64,000 nt of DNA from Clostridiales bacterium (GTDB taxonomy: Bacteria; Bacillota; Clostridia; Christensenellales; Aristaeellaceae). The notes under the pieces are model-generated. The model saw only the letters and a program-made list of their open reading frames with translations, ran no database searches and was not told the origin of the DNA. Positions 45,281 through 52,352 of the stretch are shown piece after piece; positions within the stretch are counted from its first letter, which is position 1; each line of letters begins with the position of its first letter. The stretch spans positions 248,001 to 312,000 of the forward strand of contig CP069419.1 in the NCBI GenBank assembly GCA_017569285.1, in the 5' to 3' direction. Both the position numbers and the translations under genes were made by a program.

Positions 45281-45718
45281 ATGTTGATGCCGAGTATTTT
45301 TGCTGAGAATTTGTTCGATGATTGGTTTGATTTCCCGTCTTTCCGGAACATGGATCGTCAGCTCTACGGCAGGCACTTTGCCCGTGAGATGAAGACCGAT
45401 GTGCATGAGCATGATGACCATTACGAAGTGGACATTGACCTGCCCGGCTTCCAGAAGGATCAGATTCAGTTGAGTCTTGAGAATGGTTATCTGACCATCA
45501 CGGCCACGAAAGAGGTCGAGAAGGATAAGACGAAGAAGGGCAAGACCATACGTCAGGAGCGTTACGACGGAACGCTGCAGCGGAGCTTCTATGTGGGCGA
45601 TGCGCTTACGGAGGAAGATATCACCGCAAAGCTGGAGCATGGTGTGCTGAGCTTGAACATCCCGAAGAAAAACGAGAAAAAGCTTCCTGAAAAGAAGCTG
45701 ATCGCGATTGAAGGATAA
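45281..45718 (+). CDS. Hsp20/alpha-crystallin small heat-shock protein
   Basis: ATP-independent holdase chaperone. The 145 residues carry the alpha-crystallin domain (about 40-135): DVHEHDDHYEVDIDLPGFQKD, the LTITA strand, and the A-x-L-x-x-GVLSLNIPK region near the end. AAGGAGG is 8 nt before the ATG. Controlled by a CIRCE site and closed by a terminator, so monocistronic. Fewer rare codons than the rest of the accessory region. Confidence 0.95.
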   Translation: MLMPSIFAENLFDDWFDFPSFRNMDRQLYGRHFAREMKTDVHEHDDHYEVDIDLPGFQKDQIQLSLENGYLTITATKEVEKDKTKKGKTIRQERYDGTLQRSFYVGDALTEEDITAKLEHGVLSLNIPKKNEKKLPEKKLIAIEG

Positions 45719-45754
45719 TGGGCTCTCATCCCAAGCAAGCTAAACCAACCGCAT

Positions 45755-45786
45755 GGCTCATCATGGAAACATGGTGAGCCCTTTTT
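45755..45786 (+). terminator. Terminator of hsp20
   Basis: An 11-bp stem with one T-G pair (45755-45765 with 45770-45780), GAAA tetraloop, then CTTTTT. Confidence 0.92.
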
Positions 45787-45842
45787 CTATAAAAGAAAGC
45801 GTATTAATTATATAATGCAAATATTGTTACTGATTGATGCTT

Positions 45843-46790
45843 CTATTTCCTTATAATATTCTCGATCTTAGTAATGGGTCTGTTCTCCAGCCTTTCCAGA
45901 TCCGCATCTATTGTTGCTTTCAGAGCTTTTACTTCCTCGTTCGCCGTTTTTTCATCGTATAACAATGCAATCAAATTTCCCTGTCGCTCAATCAGACTGG
46001 CTTTAACCAAAGCTGTTGGCTCAGCGATTTGCCCAACCTTTTTCGTCAGGTCCTGTGCTCTTTGTTCTGCCTCCTTCTTAAGCATTTCTGTCTCTGCTTT
46101 TATTTCAGCCAACCGCGCCTTTATGCGGTCAGTCCTATAAATCACGTCTGGATAGGCTTCAGCAAAGCGGCGATAAAAAACAGATTTATCTGTGAGCGTA
46201 CGTCTGATCTCCAAACTTATTTCCTCTGTATTGTCTGCCTGACTACACTCAACGCTCGTTTTCACCAGTTTCAGGATAAAGTGAGTCATGGCATAGTCCG
46301 AAGCACAGACCGCGGCCAGCACTCCAACTGCAATTTCTTTTGTCAGCAGAGCAATCCTATCCAGTATTGTAAAAAGTACCGGATTAAAGAAATGGACGAT
46401 CGCAACACCACCCAATCCAAACAGAATCAAATTTCCTATCCATACCCGACCATGCAGATTCATGGGCTTTTGACTATAATCCCACCAACGGGCATGAAAG
46501 CGTTTCTCCAAATACCAGCTTGTAAAATACTCTACTCCACCGCACAATAGAAATGATATGACAAAGGTTGTACCAAAGGCTTCTTCAAAGGGAGTCAAGA
46601 GGTGTACCGCAACGGTGATCAGTACTGCCCCGGTTCCATAGATAGGGCAGATCGGCCCTGTAAGGAATCCACGGTTGATAAAACGGTGATACTGGATATA
46701 TTTTAGACAAACCTCAATACACCATCCCGTAAGAGAATAAATGAAAAACAGAAGAACAAGATCTATCAGCATTGTGCCTGTCGCATTCAT
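45843..46790 (-). CDS. CmpB-type putative ABC-transporter membrane protein
   Basis: 315 residues. The N-terminal half has about five membrane helices and the family signature GWCIEV...RGFLTGPICPIYGTGAV (residues 20-55) with SWYLEKRFHARWWDYS, matching the putative ABC transporter type IV/CmpB family. The C-terminal third is a charged coiled coil (about 225-300). AAGGAGG lies 9 nt before the ATG. No ATPase partner is nearby and the function is unknown. The gene is AT-rich relative to the core. Confidence 0.75.
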   Translation of the reverse strand: MNATGTMLIDLVLLFFIYSLTGWCIEVCLKYIQYHRFINRGFLTGPICPIYGTGAVLITVAVHLLTPFEEAFGTTFVISFLLCGGVEYFTSWYLEKRFHARWWDYSQKPMNLHGRVWIGNLILFGLGGVAIVHFFNPVLFTILDRIALLTKEIAVGVLAAVCASDYAMTHFILKLVKTSVECSQADNTEEISLEIRRTLTDKSVFYRRFAEAYPDVIYRTDRIKARLAEIKAETEMLKKEAEQRAQDLTKKVGQIAEPTALVKASLIERQGNLIALLYDEKTANEEVKALKATIDADLERLENRPITKIENIIRK

Positions 46791-46815
46791 GATGGCGCTC
46801 CTCCTTAACCGGAAG

Positions 46816-47169
46816 TCAAGGTTGTCTGTTTATGCCTAACAATGGTTCCCGGTTCCAATGATAGCATATCCTGGTGATTTTTTCAGAAAATTTTCGCCGC
46901 TGGCATTCATCAACAGAAGAATGCCAGCGGCTTTCCGTCATGAAAACATGACGTCCAGCCCGCTGCTGCTGGGTGAGCTTGTTGCCCAGCATGGACAGCT
47001 TGGCTTCCGTGCCCGCGATGGTCTTTTCATAGTTTTCAACGCCAGCCCCGGCCAGACGGAAGGTGGGCTCGGCTTCCTTGATCTGCTGGTTGATGGTGCG
47101 CATATTGCGCGAGAAATTGCTGGAGTCCAGCGACAGCGCGACTACCAGTTCGCGCAGGGTTTCAGCCAT
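46816..47169 (-). pseudogene. Phage tail tape-measure protein, N-terminal fragment
   Basis: The first 70 or so residues (MAETLRELVVALSLDSSNF ... AEAKLSMLGNKLTQQQ region) match the start of phage tail tape-measure proteins, which normally exceed 600 residues. Homology stops near 46963, exactly where two adjacent perfect hairpins begin; the rest of the frame is unrelated. A prophage remnant, not a working gene. Confidence 0.7.
46896..46953. repeat. Two adjacent perfect hairpins at the tape-measure break point
   Basis: A 13-bp inverted repeat (46896-46908 with 46919-46931, 10-nt loop) and a 7-bp one (46936-46942 with 46947-46953, AAAA loop). Possibly the end of an inserted or deleted mobile element. 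Confidence 0.7.
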
Positions 47170-47434
47170 AAAGTTTCACTTTGATTGCAGGAGATTCGGG
47201 AAAGATGGCAGAATACTGGTTAGGAACATCGGTTCGACAACTCGGGATCTGAAAAACCACTTAACTTTGAATTCAAAGAACTGTCGACAAATCAAAACTT
47301 CCTTTTGCAATTGACCTCTGAGGAATATATTTCCTTCTTTCCTTTTCAGAGAAAAGAAGTATAATGATTCAGCGGAATCGAAAGACCGTCCGGTTGGCCT
47401 TTTATTCTGATTCACACTCTTGAGAGGCAGCCTT

Positions 47435-48316
47435 ATGAATCGATTTTTTATTGACTCACTGAAGATGATGCGGGAAAATTACATCCGTGCCTTCGGGGGA
47501 AAATACGACACGGAGATGTGTCCAATCAAAGATGTGGAAGTGGACGAGCGGGACGCGGCGGGCATCGTGACTGCTTCTACGGGATTTCTTCGGGGGCTGA
47601 CGATCGACGGCGTCAGCAGTCTGAAGAAAATCTACACAAATGACGTAAACGGAAAAACAGAGGAAATTCTTGATATTCGGGAGCGGGATGGAAGTGAACA
47701 CGAATACAGGGATCTGGCGCTGACGAGATACCGCTGTTCCCTGATGACGGTTTTCGCGATGGAACAGCTGATGCGAAAAAAACCGAAAAACGTGGGATTC
47801 ATCGGGACAGGCCGCACGAACCTAGCGAACTGCATCGGAATCTGCGAGCGCTTCTCTCCCTTGGGAATCGTAATCCGCGGAAGCAAAAGGAACGTCGACA
47901 AGAACATCGGGGATTTCCTGCTGGTTAACGGAAAAACGAAAGTGGATGACACGGAGGATATGATTCATCTTAACGCCTGCGATACCGTGATTATCTGCAC
48001 TTCCGCCACAAGGCGGGAGGAAATGATAAGCGCCAACCTTCTGATGGGCCCGGATTTGATCATCGTTCTGGATAGCGGGTATTACCTGGATGAATCCTTC
48101 CGGAAAACCCGGGATAATTATTCGGACAGCCCGGAACAACTGGAAGCTCATTTCCGGGATGAATTTCCCTGGGATGAAAAAGACTATACCTTTAAAACAC
48201 TGCTGGATAAACGGGACGCCAGAAAATGCACGGCCTACCTGTACGGCATCGGCCTGGCCGACGCCGTGGCGGGGGAGGAAATCACGAACCGCATTGAAAA
48301 ATCTCACAGGAAATAA
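47435..48316 (+). CDS. Ornithine cyclodeaminase/mu-crystallin-like protein
   Basis: 293 residues from ATG 47435, with GAGAGG 7 nt upstream. A Rossmann NAD(P)-binding core starts at VGFIGTGRTNLANCIGI (about 118-135) after a ~115-residue alpha/beta half with TGFLRGLTIDGVS; TVIICTSATRREEM and the C-terminal YGIGLADAVAGEEI parallel the ornithine cyclodeaminase/ketimine reductase fold. Family members act on ornithine, lysine or cyclic imines; the substrate here is unknown. It lies alone within the putative integrated element with no obvious partner. A TATAAT at 47360-47365 may be its -10 box. Confidence 0.75.
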   Translation: MNRFFIDSLKMMRENYIRAFGGKYDTEMCPIKDVEVDERDAAGIVTASTGFLRGLTIDGVSSLKKIYTNDVNGKTEEILDIRERDGSEHEYRDLALTRYRCSLMTVFAMEQLMRKKPKNVGFIGTGRTNLANCIGICERFSPLGIVIRGSKRNVDKNIGDFLLVNGKTKVDDTEDMIHLNACDTVIICTSATRREEMISANLLMGPDLIIVLDSGYYLDESFRKTRDNYSDSPEQLEAHFRDEFPWDEKDYTFKTLLDKRDARKCTAYLYGIGLADAVAGEEITNRIEKSHRK

Positions 48317-48514
48317 AGGCATCCTCTAGAACAAAAATTCTTCATCAAAAACAGGATGCGTCTCCGCATTCAGAGACCAAAATATTTCTCGGAATATAAT
48401 CTTGTCCGAGAGTCGCCAAAGGGAATACATATGATCCTGTACCGTTCCCTTCCCTTTTTGAGATGAACGGTATGGATAAATCGGGGTAAATAATTGCCCT
48501 TCGAGTGTCATGTG

Positions 48515-48554
48515 AAAACCCGCAGAGCTTATCACAATCTGCTCTGCGGGTTTT
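48515..48554. terminator. Bidirectional terminator-like hairpin
   Basis: A perfect 14-bp stem (48515-48528 with 48541-48554) flanked by AAAA and TTTT, 12-nt loop. About 200 nt after the cyclodeaminase-like stop; the sequence between shows no supported gene. Confidence 0.75.
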
Positions 48555-48583
48555 CGTCATCTTTGGGTTTAAGCAGCAATCAC

Positions 48584-48709
48584 TTATGGCGATGTATGTA
48601 TTGACAAGAAGAATGTATATAATGAAACCGTAAATGAATACAGGGGGCTAATCTTAGAACTCTTTACAATAGATATCTCTTCCTCTGTAAACTTTGAATC
48701 TCTAGCCAT
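48584..48709 (-). pseudogene. Possible truncated transposase N-terminus (41 codons)
   Basis: On the minus strand an ATG at 48709 preceded by GGAAGG opens a 41-codon frame starting MARDSKFTEEEISIVKSS, reminiscent of the N-terminal HTH of IS3-type transposases. It is short and ends abruptly, so this is tentative. The rest of 48317-49529 holds only the hairpins, the GAACACC repeats, the tRNA fragment and the PHO box listed separately. Confidence 0.25.
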
Positions 48710-48939
48710 TGTCAACTATCCTTCCTTTCGTTTGGTATATCACCTCCATCCTTTGTCCAGCAAGCATTCTGCATTGCTTTTCTTGTTAGTGTGCTATTTC
48801 CATTGTCCAGGTATGAGGACTCTGTGTTAATAGTCTTGTCCATTTTTGAGGATTTCGGCTATTTTATCTGTCCACAAACCGGGATCGGGTTAAATTCATC
48901 TGTCCATTCTATGGGGAGTATTTTACACTCCTGGCCCGT

Positions 48940-48982
48940 GAACACCCCCTGAACACCCCTGAACACCTTTTCATTGAACACC
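48940..48982 (+). repeat. Four GAACACC direct repeats
   Basis: GAACACC occurs at 48940, 48951, 48961 and 48976, three of them in a near-helical 10-11 bp period. Low complexity cannot be ruled out. Confidence 0.5.
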
Positions 48983-48994
48983 TCCGAAAATAGA

Positions 48995-49019
48995 AAAAGC
49001 CTTTATTTTAAAGGCTTTT
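48995..49019. terminator. Bidirectional terminator-like hairpin before the tRNA fragment
   Basis: AAAAGCCTTT (48995-49004) pairs with AAAGGCTTTT (49010-49019); A and T tracts form the outer stem. Confidence 0.7.
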
Positions 49020-49071
49020 CAGGTGTGTTCACGTCCACATTTCAGTTTGACAACTTGACCGGTAGCCCAGT

Positions 49072-49125
49072 GCACATCGTTCACATCGATGGGGTCGTTG
49101 GTTCGAGTCCAACTGTCACCACCAC
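49072..49125 (+). repeat. 54-bp direct repeat, copy 2 (putative attR, tRNA-Val 3' fragment)
   Basis: Identical to 42297-42350. It lacks the acceptor 5' strand and most of the D-arm, so it is not a tRNA gene. Preceded by GGTAG, also found at the corresponding place in the tRNA. A terminator follows at once, as expected for the original tRNA 3' flank. Confidence 0.85.
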
Positions 49126-49128
49126 TCT

Positions 49129-49162
49129 GAAGCCCTTGTAGATCAAGGGCTTCTTTCTTTTT
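49129..49162 (+). terminator. Terminator behind the tRNA-Val fragment
   Basis: A perfect 10-bp stem (49129-49138 with 49144-49153), 5-nt loop, TTTCTTTTT. Probably the ancestral terminator of tRNA-Val before insertion. Confidence 0.85.
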
Positions 49163-49449
49163 GTCCATTTCCGGTAAAGTGTACCCCGGGGTACACGGCT
49201 GTTGCGTATACAGTGTGCTCACTCACAAAAGTACCATATTGTATAGTAGCTTTTGTGGTGGATTCGGTATGGCTTTTTTGCCCGCAATCGGTCTGCCTTT
49301 AGCGCCTGCGTACGTGTGAACGGCGTGGTTGCAAGCAGCCATAGATAAATTGTAGAAACAGCATAAAGCGGTGAGAAGGATAATCATCTTTTTAACAAAG
49401 GCATAGTCCTGCAAAAATATACGGCTAAAGGATAAAGGATCTAAATAAC

Positions 49450-49504
49450 TTTACGCCGATTTTACAATACAGAGGTTGCAGGACTTACAATATAAAACTA
49501 TGCT
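49450..49504 (+). promoter_or_regulatory. PHO-box-like promoter of the response regulator operon
   Basis: Four hexamers at exact 11-bp steps: TTTACG (49450), TTTACA (49461), GAGGTT (49472), ACTTAC (49483). Ten nt later a -10-like TATGCT (49499-49504). The layout matches Firmicute PhoP boxes (repeats of TT[ACT]A[CT]A spaced by 5), and the same layout recurs at 52264. Confidence 0.8.
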
Positions 49505-49529
49505 TAAGAGTGACAGAGGAGGTTTTCCT

Positions 49530-50207
49530 ATGATTTATTGTGTTGAAGATGAAAGCGCCATTCGGGATCTGATGGTCTACACGCTGCAAGTGTCCGGATT
49601 CGATGCGCAAGGCTTTGAGAACGATGTTGTCTTTTGGGCAGCCATGAAAGAGCAAAGGCCGGAACTTATTATTCTGGATGTGATGCTGCCCGGGGAAGAT
49701 GGGCTAACGATCCTCCGTAAACTGCGCTCCTCTCCTGTAACGACAGATATTCCCGTTATTATGGCTACGGCAAAGGACAGTGAATATGACAAAGTGATCG
49801 GCCTCGATTCCGGTGCGGATGATTATCTTGCTAAGCCGTTTGGAATGATGGAAATGGTTTCCCGTATCAAAGCAGTTCTTCGCAGGGCAGGCAACAGACA
49901 GTCTGTGATTCTTTCATATGGGATGATCGTCCTCGATGAAAACAGGCACTCTGTTACCATTGACGGGAAGGCGGTTTTGCTCACATTGAAGGAATATGAA
50001 CTTCTGAAGCTGTTTATGGAAAGCCCCGGCAGAGTCTTTACAAGAGACAATATACTATCCAGTGTATGGGGCGTTGGTTTTGCAGGTGAAACAAGAACAG
50101 TGGATGTTCATATCGGGACTTTAAGGACAAAGCTGGAGAAAGCGGGAGACTATATCCGGACCGTTCGAGGGGTTGGGTACAAGTTGGAGGAAGAAAATGA
50201 GCAGTAA
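49530..50207 (+). CDS. OmpR/PhoB-family response regulator
   Basis: 225 residues from ATG 49530 (GAGGAGG 7 nt upstream). Receiver domain (1-115): acidic pair in VEDES, phospho-acceptor Asp in LIILDVMLPGEDG, switch Thr/Ala in MATAKDS, Lys in DYLAKPFGM. C-terminal winged helix (about 130-222) with TLKEYELLKLFM and RTVDVHIGTLRTKLE. It overlaps the kinase gene by 11 nt. PHO-box-like repeats upstream and a Na/Pi cotransporter downstream point to phosphate control and autoregulation. Confidence 0.95.
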   Translation: MIYCVEDESAIRDLMVYTLQVSGFDAQGFENDVVFWAAMKEQRPELIILDVMLPGEDGLTILRKLRSSPVTTDIPVIMATAKDSEYDKVIGLDSGADDYLAKPFGMMEMVSRIKAVLRRAGNRQSVILSYGMIVLDENRHSVTIDGKAVLLTLKEYELLKLFMESPGRVFTRDNILSSVWGVGFAGETRTVDVHIGTLRTKLEKAGDYIRTVRGVGYKLEEENEQ

Positions 50208-51558
50208 GATATTTAAGGCAATCTGGATCGTTGCCATCTCGGTTTTCCTTGCCTCGCTGTTGCTGATTATGGGAACACTATACAACTATTTTTCGTCCTT
50301 ACAGAGAAATCTGCTGCGCAATCAGACTGAATTGGCGGCACAGGGTGTTGCCATGTCCGGAATGGACTATCTTGACAAATTGAACATAGAAAACTATCGC
50401 ATCACCTGGGTCAGCACGGATGGAACTGTTCTGTTTGATAACGAAGCAGATACAGCATCGATGCAGAATCATCTGGAACGACCGGAGATCCAGCAGGCCC
50501 TGAAGGAGGGATTCGGAGAATCTACCAGACATTCCTATACCCTGGCAGATCAGCAGTACTATGCTGCTAAAAGACTTCCTGACGGGTCGGTTTTCCGTAT
50601 GTCAATCGCTCAGCTTTCTGTATGGAGCCTTCTCCTCGGCTTTGCTCAACCGATATGTTTTGTCATCCTTGCCGCATTGATCCTTTCATTTATTCTGGCG
50701 TCCCGGATCGCCAAAAAGATCGTCAAGCCCATTAATGAAATCGATCTGGAACATCCAAACCAGTACTATGGGCAGGAAGCTTATAAAGAAATTGAGCCGC
50801 TGCTTCACCATATTTCAGTGCAGCAGGCACAGTTAAGACAGGATCAGGAAGAGATCGAAAAAGCGGCCCGGATTCGGCAGGAGTTCAGTGCAAACGTGTC
50901 ACATGAGCTGAAAACACCGCTCCATGCCATATCTGGCTATGCGGAGCTTATTGAAACCGGGTTGGTAAAAGAGGAGGATATCAAGCCGTTTGCCGAAAAG
51001 ATTCACGCAGAATCGCTGCGGATGACGAAACTGATCGAAGATATTATTGATCTGACAAAGCTGGACAGTGGCGATGTTGATATGAAGTGGGAGGACTGCG
51101 ATCTGTATCGTATTGCAGAAAATGCTGTCGATTCTCTGGAGGCTGCTGCTTCTGAGATGGATATTACGATTGATATTGGTGGAGAAAGTGCGACCGTAAA
51201 AGCAATCCCACAGTTGCTGTACAGCATTGTGTATAACCTTTGTGATAATGCGATCAAGTATAACCATACCGGAGGCAATGTAATTGTTACGGTTGCGCAA
51301 AAAGAGCATAGCACCGTACTGTCGGTAAAAGATACAGGAATAGGCATTCCTGAAGCGGATCAGAAACGTATTTTTGAGCGTTTTTATCGTGTGGATAAGA
51401 GCCGCAGCAAAGAGGTTGGCGGAACAGGTCTTGGCCTGTCTATCGTTAAACACGCGGTTATGATTCATAACGGAGGAATTGAAGTGAAAAGCGCAGTTGG
51501 GGAAGGGTCAGAGTTTATCGTTACGATACCGAACCATCCAGAGGAGATTAAGCTGTGA
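50197..51558 (+). CDS. PhoR-like sensor histidine kinase
   Basis: 453 residues from ATG 50197 with GGAGG 6 nt upstream. Two membrane helices (about 8-30 and 145-170) enclose an extracytoplasmic sensor domain of about 115 residues. Then a linker, the HisKA domain with the phospho-acceptor His in FSANVSHELKTPLHAISGYAEL (near residue 236), and HATPase with CDNAIKYN (N box), VKDTGIGIP (G1) and GGTGLGLSIVK (G2). Cognate partner of the response regulator by overlap; its stop overlaps the HD gene start. Confidence 0.95.
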   Translation: MSSKIFKAIWIVAISVFLASLLLIMGTLYNYFSSLQRNLLRNQTELAAQGVAMSGMDYLDKLNIENYRITWVSTDGTVLFDNEADTASMQNHLERPEIQQALKEGFGESTRHSYTLADQQYYAAKRLPDGSVFRMSIAQLSVWSLLLGFAQPICFVILAALILSFILASRIAKKIVKPINEIDLEHPNQYYGQEAYKEIEPLLHHISVQQAQLRQDQEEIEKAARIRQEFSANVSHELKTPLHAISGYAELIETGLVKEEDIKPFAEKIHAESLRMTKLIEDIIDLTKLDSGDVDMKWEDCDLYRIAENAVDSLEAAASEMDITIDIGGESATVKAIPQLLYSIVYNLCDNAIKYNHTGGNVIVTVAQKEHSTVLSVKDTGIGIPEADQKRIFERFYRVDKSRSKEVGGTGLGLSIVKHAVMIHNGGIEVKSAVGEGSEFIVTIPNHPEEIKL

Positions 51559-52211
51559 CGTATCAGGAAATAAGAGATAATGAAGAAATCAATACTTATA
51601 TCCGCCAGGCAGATATGTCACTTTCTGCCCTGGGATATACTGAGCACAGTTTTGCGCATGTAACGATAGTGGCAGAAAAAGCAGGCTATATTTTGCAGAC
51701 TCTCGGTTACGACAAACGGCTTGTTGAGCTTGCAAAAATAGCGGGCTATCTTCATGATATCGGGAATCTCGTCAATCGTGAAGAACACAGTCAATCCGGA
51801 GCCATTATTGCCTTCCGAATACTGGATCATCTTGACTTCCCTCCTGAGGAAGTAGGATTGATTGTTACTGCAATCGGGAATCATGATGAAGGAACAGGCA
51901 CTCCGGTCAGTCCGCTTGCAGCTGCTTTAATACTTGCTGACAAAAGCGATGTGCGGCGAAACCGTGTACGAAATCAGGACATATCGACTTTCGATATTCA
52001 TGATCGTGTGAATTATTCAGTCAAAAAAGCAGAGCTTAAAATCAATGAAGCACATACAATCATCAAACTGAAGCTTTCCGTTGATACCCGTTATGGTTCT
52101 GTGATGGACTATTTTGAAATATTCATGCAGCGTATGATTTTATGCAGGAAAGCAGCTGAAAAGCTTGGGCTTCAATTCAAGTTGATGATTAACGAACAGC
52201 AGTTGATATAG
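51555..52211 (+). CDS. HD-domain phosphohydrolase-like protein
   Basis: 218 residues starting at GTG 51555, which overlaps the kinase stop (GTGA), so translation is coupled. The HD residues are present: His in EHSFAHV (about 31), His-Asp in GYLHDIGN (about 67-68), a His in GNHDEG and Asp in LILADKSDV. The substrate is unknown; family members cleave nucleotides or cyclic dinucleotides. Its place between the kinase and the phosphate transporter suggests a role in phosphate salvage or signalling. A terminator follows. Confidence 0.85.
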   Translation: MTYQEIRDNEEINTYIRQADMSLSALGYTEHSFAHVTIVAEKAGYILQTLGYDKRLVELAKIAGYLHDIGNLVNREEHSQSGAIIAFRILDHLDFPPEEVGLIVTAIGNHDEGTGTPVSPLAAALILADKSDVRRNRVRNQDISTFDIHDRVNYSVKKAELKINEAHTIIKLKLSVDTRYGSVMDYFEIFMQRMILCRKAAEKLGLQFKLMINEQQLI

Positions 52212-52224
52212 TGCAGAGAATCTT

Positions 52225-52254
52225 GCAGGGGTTACCAGGCCCCTGCGTTTTTTT
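52225..52254 (+). terminator. Terminator of the regulator-kinase-HD operon
   Basis: GCAGGGG (52225-52231) with CCCCTGC (52240-52246), 8-nt loop, then GTTTTTTT. Confidence 0.9.
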
Positions 52255-52263
52255 AGCCTTCGC

Positions 52264-52318
52264 TTTACACGAATTTTACTAAGGCGAGATAATGATTTTG
52301 ACATTGAATCTCTATTCT
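52264..52318 (+). promoter_or_regulatory. PHO-box-like promoter of the Na/Pi cotransporter
   Basis: Hexamers TTTACA (52264), TTTACT (52275), GAGATA (52286), TTTGAC (52297) at exact 11-bp steps, then 10 nt to a -10-like TATTCT (52313-52318). Same geometry and same third-hexamer start (GAG) as the site at 49450. The response regulator encoded just upstream is the likely activator. Confidence 0.8.
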
Positions 52319-52352
52319 GGATCTGTAACAAGAAACAGAGTGGAGAATGATT

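Noticed and set aside
45755-45765. Shared GCATGGCTCA between the hsp20 terminator, the leaders and tRNA-Val
   Set aside because: Only about 10 nt match and each occurrence is explained by its own hairpin or tRNA arm; likely chance.
48326-48560. Two overlapping 69-71-codon minus-strand frames
   Set aside because: They run through the terminator-like hairpin at 48515-48554 and show no homology pattern.
49072-49125. A second tRNA-Val gene
   Set aside because: Only the 3' part is present; the acceptor 5' strand and D-arm are missing, so it cannot fold into a tRNA.
49019-49222. 67-codon minus-strand reading frame containing DSWTRTNDPIDVNDV
   Set aside because: It is the reverse translation of the tRNA-Val fragment, a known annotation artefact, and has no ribosome site.
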